From the NCBI RefSeq assembly GCF_001561955.1, contig NZ_CP014223.1, positions 3,056,418 through 3,120,417 of the forward strand: a stretch of 64,000 nucleotides of DNA, given 5' to 3'. The stretch is from Anaerotignum propionicum DSM 1682. Lineage in GTDB: Bacteria > Bacillota > Clostridia > Lachnospirales > Anaerotignaceae. The notes under the pieces are model-generated. The model saw nothing but the letters and a program-made list of their open reading frames with translations, ran no database searches and was not told the DNA's origin. The stretch's first letter is position 1, and the number at the start of each line of letters is the position of its first letter. The position numbers and the translations under genes were made by a program. This document shows, piece by piece, positions 7,780 through 16,656 of this stretch.

Positions 7780-8655
7780 TTAATATAACTTGATTAAATG
7801 TTCCATAAAATGATTCATTTTTTGTGTGATAAATTTCTTCTTATGATAGGCAATTTTGAATTGCCGAATAAACGCTATTCCTTCTATTTGAGAAGAAAAT
7901 AGAGTCTTGTTTTCAAGCTCTTTTAAAACACTTTTCTGGGAAATAACAGAAATACCCAAATTGTTTTCTACGGCATTCTTAATGGTTTCCGAATTATTGC
8001 AAACCCATGATGCAGACCAACTGACATTGTTTGCCGCCATTTTTATTTCAAACAGCTTTCTGGTGCCACTACCCTTTTCTCGGATGATGAAATTCTCTTT
8101 TTCAAGTTCAAAGGGAAATACCACTGCCTTTTGTGAAAAGGGATGCTCCTTCCCACAGATTAATATTAGTTCATCCTGAAGAAAAGGTTTTATGGTAATA
8201 TCCGATGATAGAATTTCCCCCTCTACTAACCCCAAATCAACCTCATTGTTTAGAATAAGGGATTCTATCACAGTTGTGTTATCCTCAATCACCTCAAAAC
8301 TTGTAGTAGGACTGACATTTTGAAAGGACTTCACCAATTTTGGTAAAATGGCTGAGCCTACCGTAACACTGGCTCCAATACGAATCACGCCGCTTTCCGA
8401 CAAAGATTTTATACTGGCTTCTGCTTCCTCAGTCATTTTAGTGATATGCCTAGCATAGCTCAGCAGCTTTTCTCCTGCATCCGTCAGATAAATTCTTTTA
8501 GAAAGCCGTTCAAAAAGCTTTGTTCCGTAATATGCTTCCAAGTCAGAAATTGCTTGACTCACCGCTGACTGAGAGATATATAAACGCTCCGCCGCTTGAG
8601 TCATATTCATGGTCTCACACACCTCTATAAAAATTTTAAAATGCCTTAATGTCAT
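7780..8655 (-). CDS. LysR family regulator divergent from yeiH
   Basis: A 291-residue LysR-type activator. Residues 1-60 carry the winged helix (MTQAAERLYISQSAVSQAIS, then LEAYYGTKLFER), and residues 90-290 form a periplasmic-binding-like effector domain. I chose the ATG at 8655, preceded by GGAGG; an earlier in-frame start at 8673 overlaps that signal. It is divergent from a YeiH-type exporter gene, the normal layout for a LysR activator and its target, and resembles CysL/YeiE-type regulators. The effector cannot be read from the sequence. Confidence 0.9.
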   Translation of the reverse strand: MTLRHFKIFIEVCETMNMTQAAERLYISQSAVSQAISDLEAYYGTKLFERLSKRIYLTDAGEKLLSYARHITKMTEEAEASIKSLSESGVIRIGASVTVGSAILPKLVKSFQNVSPTTSFEVIEDNTTVIESLILNNEVDLGLVEGEILSSDITIKPFLQDELILICGKEHPFSQKAVVFPFELEKENFIIREKGSGTRKLFEIKMAANNVSWSASWVCNNSETIKNAVENNLGISVISQKSVLKELENKTLFSSQIEGIAFIRQFKIAYHKKKFITQKMNHFMEHLIKLY

Positions 8656-8671
8656 AAGTAACCTCCGATGC

Positions 8672-8738
8672 ATAAGCTTTTACTTATCAATATTATCTTA
8701 TAATAATATTTTAATTATTATTGTGCAAGAGGTATAAT
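8672..8738. promoter_or_regulatory. LysR/yeiH divergent control region
   Basis: Contains an inverted repeat ATAAG-N6-CTTAT (8672-8687) close to the LysR start, AT-rich dyads around 8690-8722, and a TATAAT (8733-8738) oriented toward yeiH. This fits a LysR operator overlapping its own promoter. No good -35 is seen for yeiH, as is usual for activator-dependent promoters. Confidence 0.55.
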
Positions 8739-8776
8739 ACAATCAGTATAAAACCAAATAAAGGAGAAGAACAAAC

Positions 8777-9757
8777 ATGGTAAAAAGAAAAATAGGAGGA
8801 ATCCTTCTTGCAGGGGGAATTGCCATTCCTGCGTGGCTAATTGGTAAGGCATTTCCCATCATAGGCAGCCCTGTCTTAGGGATATTGTTCGGTATGATTC
8901 TGGCTTTTTGGAATCGATCCACTCATTTTAACGAAGGCATTCAATTTACGTCGAAAAAAATTCTGCAATACGCAATCATACTTTTGGGATTTGAAATGAA
9001 CTTATTTAATATTTTTAGTGTTGGAAAGCAAACCATCTTACTTATGGTATTTACCCTATCCGCAGCATTTATAACCGCATTTTTTGCAGGAAAACTTCTC
9101 AAGCTGGATGGAAATACAAAAACGCTGATTGGTGTAGGCTCTGCCATTTGCGGCGGCTCTGCCATTGCCGCAACAGCCCCCGTTATTCATGCGAAAGATG
9201 AAGAAATCGCCCGTTCTATTTCAACAATCTTTCTATTTAATGTAATTGCGGCGTTCCTATTTCCCGCCTTGGGACACCTGTTTGGAATGAGCGATCATAC
9301 CTTTGGCCTCTGGGCAGGAACCGCAGTGAACGATACCTCTTCTGTGGTTGCCGCAGGCTATGCTTTCAGTGATACCGCAGGAAATCTATCCGTTATTGTA
9401 AAATTGACAAGAACTCTAGCCATTGTTCCCATTACCCTTGTTTTGGCAGTTATTACTTCAAAAAAGAACGCTGGAGAAAATGCAAATTACAGCATCGCCA
9501 AAATTTTCCCATGGTTTGTACTTGGTTTTCTGGGTGCATCTATATTGAATACCTTCCTGACTATCCCAAGCAATGCAACCCATTTTCTTGCCCAAGCCGG
9601 AAAGTTTATGATTGTCATGGCAATGGCTGCAATCGGTTTAAACACAAATATCATTAAATTAGTGAAAAATGGAGCGAAACCTATACTGCTGGGTTTTTTA
9701 TGCTGGCTTTCTGTCTCCGTTGTTTCATTGGCTGTTCAATATCTTTTTCATATCTAA
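8777..9757 (+). CDS. yeiH: YeiH family (UPF0324) putative sulfate/anion exporter
   Basis: A 326-residue integral membrane protein with about ten membrane segments, matching the YeiH/UPF0324 family in length. Recognisable family features are GVGSAICGGSAIAATAPVI near residues 116-134 and GTAVNDTSSVVAAGYA near 180-195, which form conserved re-entrant-like segments. Members are annotated as putative sulfate exporters, but transport has been shown for few. AAAGGAG precedes the ATG. The divergent LysR gene is the likely activator. A bidirectional terminator follows. Confidence 0.9.
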   Translation: MVKRKIGGILLAGGIAIPAWLIGKAFPIIGSPVLGILFGMILAFWNRSTHFNEGIQFTSKKILQYAIILLGFEMNLFNIFSVGKQTILLMVFTLSAAFITAFFAGKLLKLDGNTKTLIGVGSAICGGSAIAATAPVIHAKDEEIARSISTIFLFNVIAAFLFPALGHLFGMSDHTFGLWAGTAVNDTSSVVAAGYAFSDTAGNLSVIVKLTRTLAIVPITLVLAVITSKKNAGENANYSIAKIFPWFVLGFLGASILNTFLTIPSNATHFLAQAGKFMIVMAMAAIGLNTNIIKLVKNGAKPILLGFLCWLSVSVVSLAVQYLFHI

Positions 9758-9819
9758 ACAAACATGATGATATGAAAACTTGCTGCTAATTCATTCCATA
9801 GACATATCAGCAATAAATA

Positions 9820-9848
9820 AAAGGAGCTGAGAAAATTCCAGCTCCTTT
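9820..9848. terminator. Bidirectional terminator between yeiH and ridA-like gene
   Basis: AAAGGAGCTG (9820-9829) pairs with CAGCTCCTTT (9839-9848); A and T runs flank both sides, serving the converging genes. Confidence 0.85.
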
Positions 9849-9905
9849 CTTATTCATTCAGTTAGGCACGCAAGTACCTTATCGATAACCCTATTTCTTT
9901 AAAGT

Positions 9906-10301
9906 TTATCCTGCCGCCCATATTTCTATTTCTATTTTTATTGAATCCAAACCTAAGGCGTTCACATAGGCAATTGTCATTGAAGGAGAAATTTCTCCAA
10001 AAAAATCACAATAAATCTTATCGAAATACTCCCAGTCGATTTCTACTATGGACCATATATTTACCTTAATCACATTATCTGGTTCCAAATCCACACTTTT
10101 CAATAAATTTGATATATTTATAAATGTATTCTCTACTTGCTGATTAAAATCATTAGGAATATCTCCACCTAAATCTGCTCCAATTTGGCCTGAAAACGTA
10201 TAAAAAGTTGCATTAGGCTTTATTTTTGTGATATGGGTATAATGCCCCACCTCTTTACTCACTCCTGATGGAGACAATCTGGTAACTACATGATTTTTCA
10301 T
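9906..10301 (-). CDS. RidA/YjgF family protein
   Basis: A 131-residue member of the Rid family, whose best-known members hydrolyse reactive enamine/imine intermediates of amino acid metabolism in the cytoplasm. Family features include YTFSGQIGADLGGDIP near residues 38-53, FNQQVENTFINISNLLKS near 55-72, and a C-terminal IEIEIWA strand. The catalytic arginine of canonical RidA (the R in the IxxR region near residue 105) is not evident: the matching stretch reads MTIAYVNALG, so this is probably a non-deaminase Rid subgroup. The start at 10301 follows AAAGGA by nine bases. An upstream palindrome at 10342-10364 may be an operator. Confidence 0.82.
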   Translation of the reverse strand: MKNHVVTRLSPSGVSKEVGHYTHITKIKPNATFYTFSGQIGADLGGDIPNDFNQQVENTFINISNLLKSVDLEPDNVIKVNIWSIVEIDWEYFDKIYCDFFGEISPSMTIAYVNALGLDSIKIEIEIWAAG

Positions 10302-10341
10302 TTCATAACATCCTTTCTCTATTGGATAAATGATTTCTAAC

Positions 10342-10364
10342 ACTGTATATCTCTGATATACAGT
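10342..10364. promoter_or_regulatory. 23-base palindrome upstream of the RidA-like gene
   Basis: ACTGTATAT (10342-10350) and ATATACAGT (10356-10364) are perfect inverted copies around a five-base centre, about 40 bases before the RidA-like start. It has the size of a dimer operator rather than a terminator, as no T run follows. The remaining 10365-10717 is AT-rich with no gene. Confidence 0.6.
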
Positions 10365-10717
10365 TATCCTCTGCTAGAAATTTATTTATCAAAAATAGAG
10401 ATGGAATGTTCGTTTTTTATAAGACTACAACTAATAAAAATTAATATCATTCCCTTCCCCCCTTTCAAAGTATTATATGGATAACCGCGCCTACAGTCAA
10501 GTAAGCAATTATGAATGAAAAAATAGTACTCTAACCTTTTTTCATCCATTGTAAAAAACATGCAGTTTTTTCGTAACCACGTATCTTAATTAAAAACACA
10601 ATCAGGACTAACACAAAATGTATATCTTATTTCTTAGTATTTGTTTACTTTCCTCAAGAAAAATTTAAGATAACATTGTTGAAAATATGGTAATATATAG
10701 AAAAAGGAGTGTTTAAA

Positions 10718-12139
10718 ATGAAGAGAAAGAGTGTAATTCAGTTTTTAATTGTAAGCCTGCTATTACATAGTGGATGCAGTTTATTGAGTGAAAAAAATAT
10801 ATACGCCAGCAAAATTGCTAAATATGAGACAAATTTCAATACAAATTACAAAACTTTACATGGCTTTTCAGAAAATTTAATACCTATTGAAGATAAAAAT
10901 GGAATTGGATTTATTAACACAAAAGGGAATATAATTGCTTCTCCATCTTGGGAAAGTGTGATGCCTTTCAAAAACGAACGTGCTATTGTATCTAAAAACA
11001 GAAAATATGGCCTTATAAATACTGAGGGGAAAATAATTGTTAGTCCTCAGTATACTTTTATGGAAGATTGCGAGAATGGATTGTTTGTCGTTGCCAAGGA
11101 TAAAGAATTTGGATTAATAGATACAGACGGGAAAATGGTATTAAATTTAAATTACCAGTGGATATCAACTTTTAATGATGATATGGCTATGGTAAAAAAA
11201 ACCGGAAAATATGGATTTATAGATAAAACCGGAAAACTTACTATACCTATAGAATGGGATTGTCTTGGAGTTTTTGAAAATGGACTTGCTCCGGCTGTTA
11301 ATATAAATAAAAATATATGTGGATTTATAGATAAAAATGGAATTGTGGTTACAAAAGTTGAAGATTATTATTTTGATGACCAAGCCAAGAAAAATAAAAT
11401 AACATATTCACAGTTATTTATGCCATCAGAAGGTGTAGCTATTTATAAAACTGTGGAGGGTGATAACGGATATGTTGGAATTGATGGAAAGATTATTTCA
11501 CCTCCCCAAAAAAAGACTTTATCTTCTTTTAAAAACGGAATTGGGGTAATTCAAAAAAGTAATGGCACATCAACTATGATTAATAAACGCGGAAAAGTAA
11601 TTGCTAATATTGATGGCTATATCCTAAATAGTTTTAGTTGCAATATGGGCTTTGCAGAAAAAAATAAAAAATATGTCGCGGTTAATACAGAAGGTAAATT
11701 AGTAACCGGTTATGTTTTCACCGATTTTAAAGATTGCACAGAAAATTTGGCTGCAGTAAAAACCGAAAAAGGGAAATGGGGTTTTATTAATTCAGAAGGT
11801 AAATTGGTAATTGCTGATAAATGGGATTATGTTACACAATTTAATAACGGAACCGCCATAGCAGAATCAAGTACAGCGGGAATAACAAAATATGCTATTA
11901 TTGATAAGGATGGAAAGCTTGTTGGAAATAAAACTTGGGACTTTGTAGGAAAATATGAATACGGTGAAAATGCAAATAAGTTCATCCTGGTTAGTGAAAA
12001 TAAAAAATTTGGGTTGCTTGATCATGCGGGAAACATTTTAATTCCCCCTCAATGGGATGGTATATCCGGTGGATATGATTACGGAAAATTTCTATTACAA
12101 GAAAAAGATACATATTATGCAATATCAATAGCTAACTAA
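10718..12139 (+). CDS. WG-repeat lipoprotein
   Basis: A 473-residue predicted lipoprotein. Residues 1-20 form a signal with lipobox LHSGC. The rest is a run of about eleven WG-type beta repeats of 35-45 residues with the pattern KYGLINTEGKIIVSPQY / KYGFIDKTGKLTIPIEW / KWGFINSEGKLVIADKW. WG repeats are thought to form a surface scaffold for binding other proteins or ligands; no enzyme motif is present. I chose the ATG at 10718 behind AAAAGGAG. The codons are clearly more AT-rich than in neighbouring genes (many AAA, AAT, ATA), and the gene stands alone between non-coding stretches, which suggests recent acquisition. Its function is unknown. Confidence 0.85.
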   Translation: MKRKSVIQFLIVSLLLHSGCSLLSEKNIYASKIAKYETNFNTNYKTLHGFSENLIPIEDKNGIGFINTKGNIIASPSWESVMPFKNERAIVSKNRKYGLINTEGKIIVSPQYTFMEDCENGLFVVAKDKEFGLIDTDGKMVLNLNYQWISTFNDDMAMVKKTGKYGFIDKTGKLTIPIEWDCLGVFENGLAPAVNINKNICGFIDKNGIVVTKVEDYYFDDQAKKNKITYSQLFMPSEGVAIYKTVEGDNGYVGIDGKIISPPQKKTLSSFKNGIGVIQKSNGTSTMINKRGKVIANIDGYILNSFSCNMGFAEKNKKYVAVNTEGKLVTGYVFTDFKDCTENLAAVKTEKGKWGFINSEGKLVIADKWDYVTQFNNGTAIAESSTAGITKYAIIDKDGKLVGNKTWDFVGKYEYGENANKFILVSENKKFGLLDHAGNILIPPQWDGISGGYDYGKFLLQEKDTYYAISIAN

Positions 12140-12345
12140 AATTAAATAAAGTAATTTTCACGTTTCTTTAAAAGCATTAGGGTCAAAGAAAATTTGAGGT
12201 TAGCAGTTTCAACTTAAAACATCTTCAAAATATTCACCAGGAGCGCCCTATTAAAATTCCCCTTTTAAAAATTAATAGAAAGCAAATGATATTTTTAAGT
12301 ACAACGTATAAAGTATCAATCTGCTAACATAACCTTAAGTCAACG
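12140..12345. other. Intergenic, nothing recognised
   Basis: AT-rich spacer after the WG-repeat gene. No coding frame with a ribosome binding site and no strong hairpin seen. Confidence 0.4.
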
Positions 12346-12389
12346 AAAAAGGGCTGAAAACCCAAGAAACCTTGAATTTCCAACCCTTT
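12346..12389 (-). terminator. Probable tRNA-Arg terminator
   Basis: Read leftwards, GGGTTG pairs imperfectly with CAGCCC, followed by five T and CG, just downstream of the tRNA. Confidence 0.55.
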
Positions 12390-12393
12390 ATGA

Positions 12394-12467
12394 TGTCCCA
12401 GACAGGAGTCGAACCTGCGACCTTCCCCTTAGGAGGGGGACGCTCTATCCAACTGAGCTACTGAGAC
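12394..12467 (-). tRNA. tRNA-Arg (CCT)
   Basis: A 74-base cloverleaf. Acceptor GTCTCAG pairs with CTGGGAC, D-arm begins TAGCTCAGTTGG, anticodon loop CTCCTAA gives CCT (reads AGG), T-arm contains GGTTCGACTCC, discriminator A. CCA is not encoded. Confidence 0.95.
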
Positions 12468-12533
12468 AAATTATAATATAGAATATAGATAGCTAAGAGA
12501 CTCTCAAAGCAGTCCTTTTCTATTTTATGCGTA

Positions 12534-12582
12534 TCCCCTGCCACAGTCAAGTAGTTTTATGCCATAGCAGGGGAATTTTTTT
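12534..12582 (+). terminator. Hairpin beside the glmM stop
   Basis: TCCCCTGC (12534-12541) pairs with GCAGGGGA (12567-12574); the T run (12576-12582) is on the + strand and touches the glmM stop codon, while the leftward side lacks a good T run. It may protect the 3' end of the glmM message or stop antisense reads. Confidence 0.5.
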
Positions 12583-13930
12583 ATTGAAGTTTTTCCTCAA
12601 TGAAAGCCGCTAACTTCATGGCTTCCTTTTCCATTGCTTCTTTGTCCTTGCCTTCAATCATTACTCGTACCAAAGGCTCCGTACCGGAAGTGCGAATCAG
12701 CACTCTTCCGTCAGAAGAAAATTTTTCCTGCAAAGCCTCAATCGCAGCTTTTATTTCAGGAACCTCCATATATTCATTCTTCCGTGCATTGTTCACCCGC
12801 GCATTTACTAAAACCTGAGGCATAACTTCCATGGTTTTTCCCAATTCAGAGGCCTTTTTCCCACTGCGATTCATGACAGATAAAAGCTGAATTGCAGTCA
12901 AAACACCATCCCCTGTTGAGTTGTAATCCAGAAAAATAATATGACCGGATTGCTCTCCCCCTAAGTTATAGCCTTCTGCCAGCATACTTTCCAGAACATA
13001 CCTGTCGCCAACATTAGTTTGCAAAACAGAAATTTCATTTTCACGCCCCATCATTGTTAGCCCTAGGTTAGACATGACCGTACCAACAATAGTGTCTTTT
13101 TTCAATTCTCCCCTTGCCTTCATATCACACCCGCAAATTGCCAGAATCTTATCTCCGTCAATCACTTGGCCATTTTCATCCACCGCCAAGCAACGATCTG
13201 CATCTCCATCAAAGGCAAAGCCTATATCAGCGCCATTTTCCTTTACCAATGCCACTAAATCCTCCATATGGGTTGAACCGCACTTATCATTAATATTGGT
13301 TCCATCAGGCTCATTATGTATGATGCAAAGTTGGGCTCCCAACTCAAGCATCGTAATCGGTGCCGCTTTATAAGCAGCTCCATTGGCACAATCTAATGCC
13401 ACCTTTATCCCTTGAAAACGCTCCGTTGTACTGTTTCTAAGGAATGCAATGTAATCATCCAATGCTTCTTCCGCATAACCTCTGGTTCCAATCCCATTTC
13501 CTGTGGGGCAAGGCAAAACCTCCATACGACTTAAAACGATATCCTCTATTTCATCTTCCAATTCGTCACTCAGTTTATAGCCTTGATCACTAAAAAACTT
13601 AATGCCATTATATTCAACCGGGTTATGGGATGCAGAAATCATCACCCCTGCGTCCAAACGATAGTGACGCACCAAATATGCCACAGCAGGTGTGGGAATT
13701 ACCCCCGCAATCACTGCATGGGCACCAACGGAGCAAATACCTGCAACCAAAGCAGACTCCAGCATATCACCACTGATTCGTGTATCCATTGCCACCAAAA
13801 TACGGGGTGCATGCTTCTTTTCCTTCGTTAAAACATATGCCCCAGCCCGGCCAAGCTGATACGCCATCTCTCCAGTCAATTCCGTATTGGCAACGCCTCT
13901 AACCCCATCAGTACCAAATAATCTACCCAT
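12581..13930 (-). CDS. glmM: Phosphoglucosamine mutase
   Basis: A 449-residue cytosolic enzyme that converts glucosamine-6-phosphate to glucosamine-1-phosphate, the step leading to UDP-GlcNAc for peptidoglycan. It has the N-terminal RLFGTDGVRGVAN, the phosphoserine loop GVMISASHNPVEYNGIKFF near residue 95-113 (active Ser100 type), the metal loop FAFDGDADRC near 240, the sugar-binding GGEQSGH near 325 and the phosphate-binding RTSGTEPLVRVM near 412-423. Full family length. It is the last gene of cdaA-cdaR-glmM, in which GlmM is known in other Firmicutes to bind and inhibit CdaA. Confidence 0.97.
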   Translation of the reverse strand: MGRLFGTDGVRGVANTELTGEMAYQLGRAGAYVLTKEKKHAPRILVAMDTRISGDMLESALVAGICSVGAHAVIAGVIPTPAVAYLVRHYRLDAGVMISASHNPVEYNGIKFFSDQGYKLSDELEDEIEDIVLSRMEVLPCPTGNGIGTRGYAEEALDDYIAFLRNSTTERFQGIKVALDCANGAAYKAAPITMLELGAQLCIIHNEPDGTNINDKCGSTHMEDLVALVKENGADIGFAFDGDADRCLAVDENGQVIDGDKILAICGCDMKARGELKKDTIVGTVMSNLGLTMMGRENEISVLQTNVGDRYVLESMLAEGYNLGGEQSGHIIFLDYNSTGDGVLTAIQLLSVMNRSGKKASELGKTMEVMPQVLVNARVNNARKNEYMEVPEIKAAIEALQEKFSSDGRVLIRTSGTEPLVRVMIEGKDKEAMEKEAMKLAAFIEEKLQ

Positions 13931-13950
13931 TTATATTTCCTCCAAAAAAA

Positions 13951-15222
13951 TCATGATTCACTATCGGATGCGTCCGCTTCTTGGGAAATGGCAACATCAA
14001 TATATGCATACCCAGCGGTAATGCCGTCTGCTAAATTCAAGGTAATCGGCACCTTGTGATGCCCCACAGAAAGTCCGCTTACATCCACAGTACCCGTAAG
14101 AGTACTCTCATCTATATTATTAATCAATGTTTCCTCACCTGTTATCACAACTTTGGCACTGCCGCTGATTTCATAACTCATTCCGCTTACACCTTTTAGC
14201 ACAGTCAGCTGGTTTGAACGAACCACAATCTCACGGCTGTTTGCAGCCAATACTTGCACATTTACCTGTATGGTTGGGCTGCTGCCATCTTTAATGGCTA
14301 TCCCCTCAGGAAGATAATCCGCCACAGCGAAGCTCTTTCGAAGGGTAGCACCGCTTCCTGAAATATCAATATCCGGTAATTGAAGATAGATAAAATCTTT
14401 CAAAATTTCAGGGTTTGCAACAACTTCTATGGTTTGAGGTGTACAAGTTGTTTCCCCAAATTCAAAGCCATCAGCAGGGGTACCTGAAATATTCACCTTA
14501 ATAGGAATGGATTTTAAACCCAGTGCACCGTAAATCACCGTAACTTCAGATGTGCCTAGCTTTACACCCTTCACTTGCGTCCCATGGGAATCATAAGGAA
14601 CCAGCTTGGCGTTAAGCTGCACATCCCCTTGAACATCCTGCGCGTTAATCATTCCTCGTACCGCAATAACCCGCTCCACTGACGACGCAGGCCCTTTCAC
14701 CCAAACAGTATTTGCACTCAATACAGGGGCAGAATACAAAGCATTCTTGGGAAGCTCGCCATTTAGAGTGATTTCAATAGGAAGCTCCTTACTTGCCAAT
14801 CTTTCGATACTCACCTGAATATTTGCAGGGGCCTTACTCACAATGGTATAGCCACTGTATCCCCCAAGCATTTCTACCTTCACAGGCAAGGAAACCGTGT
14901 CTCCCGCCATAGCATTTTTCAGCCCAGAAAAATCCACAGAAACTTGCAGCCAATCGTTAGACTGGTTTAAACGATCCAAGGAGGTACGCTGTGCCTTGAT
15001 TTTAATATTCACCTTTGTTGCAGCGATATCCTCCGCATTTCTTGCCGTCAGGCCACGGTCTGTTAAGACCTCCATATTGTCTAATGTAATATACTTGGAA
15101 TAGGTTCTTGTGTCAACAGGCTGATTGATATTAATTACCATGAACCACATGATTGTGGCAATGCCTATGGAAAGCAGCTTCCATCCCAAGTCTTTCATCA
15201 GTGTTTCTTGAAATTTTTTCAT
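13951..15222 (-). CDS. cdaR: YbbR-domain regulator of CdaA
   Basis: A 423-residue membrane-anchored extracellular protein. One membrane helix lies near residues 13-30 (LSIGIATIMWFMVININQPV), followed by four YbbR-like beta domains, for example ELPIEITLNGELP and SIPIKVNISGTPADGFEF. In other Firmicutes CdaR sits next to and modulates the diadenylate cyclase. Its start overlaps the cdaA stop (ATGA), and glmM follows after 20 bases. The acidic C-terminus (EADASDSES) is short and likely flexible. Confidence 0.93.
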   Translation of the reverse strand: MKKFQETLMKDLGWKLLSIGIATIMWFMVININQPVDTRTYSKYITLDNMEVLTDRGLTARNAEDIAATKVNIKIKAQRTSLDRLNQSNDWLQVSVDFSGLKNAMAGDTVSLPVKVEMLGGYSGYTIVSKAPANIQVSIERLASKELPIEITLNGELPKNALYSAPVLSANTVWVKGPASSVERVIAVRGMINAQDVQGDVQLNAKLVPYDSHGTQVKGVKLGTSEVTVIYGALGLKSIPIKVNISGTPADGFEFGETTCTPQTIEVVANPEILKDFIYLQLPDIDISGSGATLRKSFAVADYLPEGIAIKDGSSPTIQVNVQVLAANSREIVVRSNQLTVLKGVSGMSYEISGSAKVVITGEETLINNIDESTLTGTVDVSGLSVGHHKVPITLNLADGITAGYAYIDVAISQEADASDSES

Positions 15223-16073
15223 TTATCCTGCCTTCCTTTCCAAAAAGAGAGTTTCTTCTTGCCAACTTTCTTGGTTTGTGAAAGCATTGTTCTCAATTGA
15301 TCAGCAGTTAAATCTCGGTAAAGAACACCACCTCTGGCCACGGAAATAGACCCTGTTTCCTCAGATACAACAATAACATAAGCGTCTGAAACCTCACTGG
15401 CACCAATGGCCGCCCGATGTCTCGTGCCCAATTCCATGCTGATTTCATTGCTGTCGGTTAAAGGCAAAAAGCAGGTGGCTGCCGCAACCCGATTTCTGCG
15501 TATAATTACGGCACCGTCATGCAACGGCGTGTTATGCTCAAAAATATTGATTAATAACTGACTGGATATTAATGCATCAATGGGAATCCCAGTTCTCTCC
15601 AAATCCCCCAAGGGCACCTCCTGCTCAATCAAAATTAAGGCACCGGTCCTTACCGCCCCCATTTTGTCTGCGGCCTTGATGATTTCGTCCACTGTTCTTG
15701 TGGAAGCCTTCTGACTGTCTTCCTCATCAGTACGAATGAAATACGAAAAAAACCGCCCCTTTCCCAGCTGTTCCAAAGCTTTTCTAAGCTCTGGCTGAAA
15801 CACAACAATCACTGCAATGATACCAACAGAAATGGTGTTTGACAATATCCAAATAATTGTGTGCAGCTGCAAAATGGCAGCGATGGCTGCCAAGGCAAGA
15901 ATGACCAATATACCCTTAAACAGCACCCATGCCCTTGTTTCTTTAATCCAAAATATAATTTTATAAATAATATAGGCAACAATCAGAATATCTAAAATAT
16001 CTGAAAATCCAATGGATGGCCGAACAAAGCCTGTTACCCCCAAATTGTCAAATAAACCTTTTAATGCCTCCAT
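15219..16073 (-). CDS. cdaA: Diadenylate cyclase
   Basis: A 284-residue membrane enzyme making c-di-AMP from two ATP. Three membrane segments occupy residues 20-90. The DAC catalytic domain carries the DGAVIIRRNRV motif near residue 175 and GTRHRAAIG near 204, the two essential motifs (DGA and RHR). I chose the ATG at 16073, eight bases after GGGTAGGG; a GTG at 16082 is possible. In Firmicutes c-di-AMP controls potassium and osmolyte uptake, which makes the RCK_C regulator and OpuC operon in this window possible effectors. Confidence 0.96.
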   Translation of the reverse strand: MEALKGLFDNLGVTGFVRPSIGFSDILDILIVAYIIYKIIFWIKETRAWVLFKGILVILALAAIAAILQLHTIIWILSNTISVGIIAVIVVFQPELRKALEQLGKGRFFSYFIRTDEEDSQKASTRTVDEIIKAADKMGAVRTGALILIEQEVPLGDLERTGIPIDALISSQLLINIFEHNTPLHDGAVIIRRNRVAAATCFLPLTDSNEISMELGTRHRAAIGASEVSDAYVIVVSEETGSISVARGGVLYRDLTADQLRTMLSQTKKVGKKKLSFWKGRQDK

Positions 16074-16335
16074 AAAATACACCCTACCCCTTGGAAATGT
16101 GACACTATTTCCATTATATCATATTAACGTGCCATAAATTCTTAAAAAAAAGAGAAAAATACTCGTCCAAGTTTCTGATACCGAAAAATTGACTCTTGAA
16201 AAAGACTCTGTTTTTTAAGCCTTCAAGCTTGCATATAAAACCTGAAAATCCAATTCCTTTACATTTCAGAAAAAGATTCTAAAAATCAAAATGAATCCAA
16301 GTTCTTGATCTCCTATTTCTTTTAAAAAAGCCATG

Positions 16336-16362
16336 AAAAAAAGACTTATTGAGTCTTTTTTT
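16336..16362. terminator. Bidirectional hairpin in the cdaA-lysS gap
   Basis: AAAAAAAGACT (16336-16346) and AGTCTTTTTTT (16352-16362) are perfect inverted copies around TATTG. It can terminate in either direction. Apart from this and the lysS terminator, the 570-base gap 16083-16656 shows no gene; several poor direct copies of GAAAAAGACT occur (16199, 16416). Confidence 0.75.
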
Positions 16363-16603
16363 GCAATTGTATCTATTATAACATAAATCCATAGAAATTG
16401 TGAAACAAAGTCTATGAAAAAGACTTGGTAGGAAAAAAATTCATGTTAATGTTTTATATCTTGAATATTTGTTCTTCATGAAATCAATATTCAACAAAAA
16501 TTAGCAGATACTCATAACGCCCCATGAAGTATTGAAAGCTCCACAACTAAAAAGAAGGAGCTTAAACATCTATATCTTATAGCTGTATTCCAAAGAAAAG
16601 GTA

Positions 16604-16643
16604 TAAAAAAAGCACGGAAATCCTGAGTTTTGATTACCGCGCT
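16604..16643 (-). terminator. lysS terminator
   Basis: Read leftwards, AGCGCGG (16637-16643) pairs with CCGTGCT (16611-16617), followed by seven T. It lies 14 bases after the lysS stop. Confidence 0.85.
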
Positions 16644-16656
16644 CTTTCATTTTCAT

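Noticed and set aside
16083..16656. T-box or lysine riboswitch around lysS
   Set aside because: The region is downstream of lysS, and the greA-lysS leader has only one small hairpin without T-box or L-box features.
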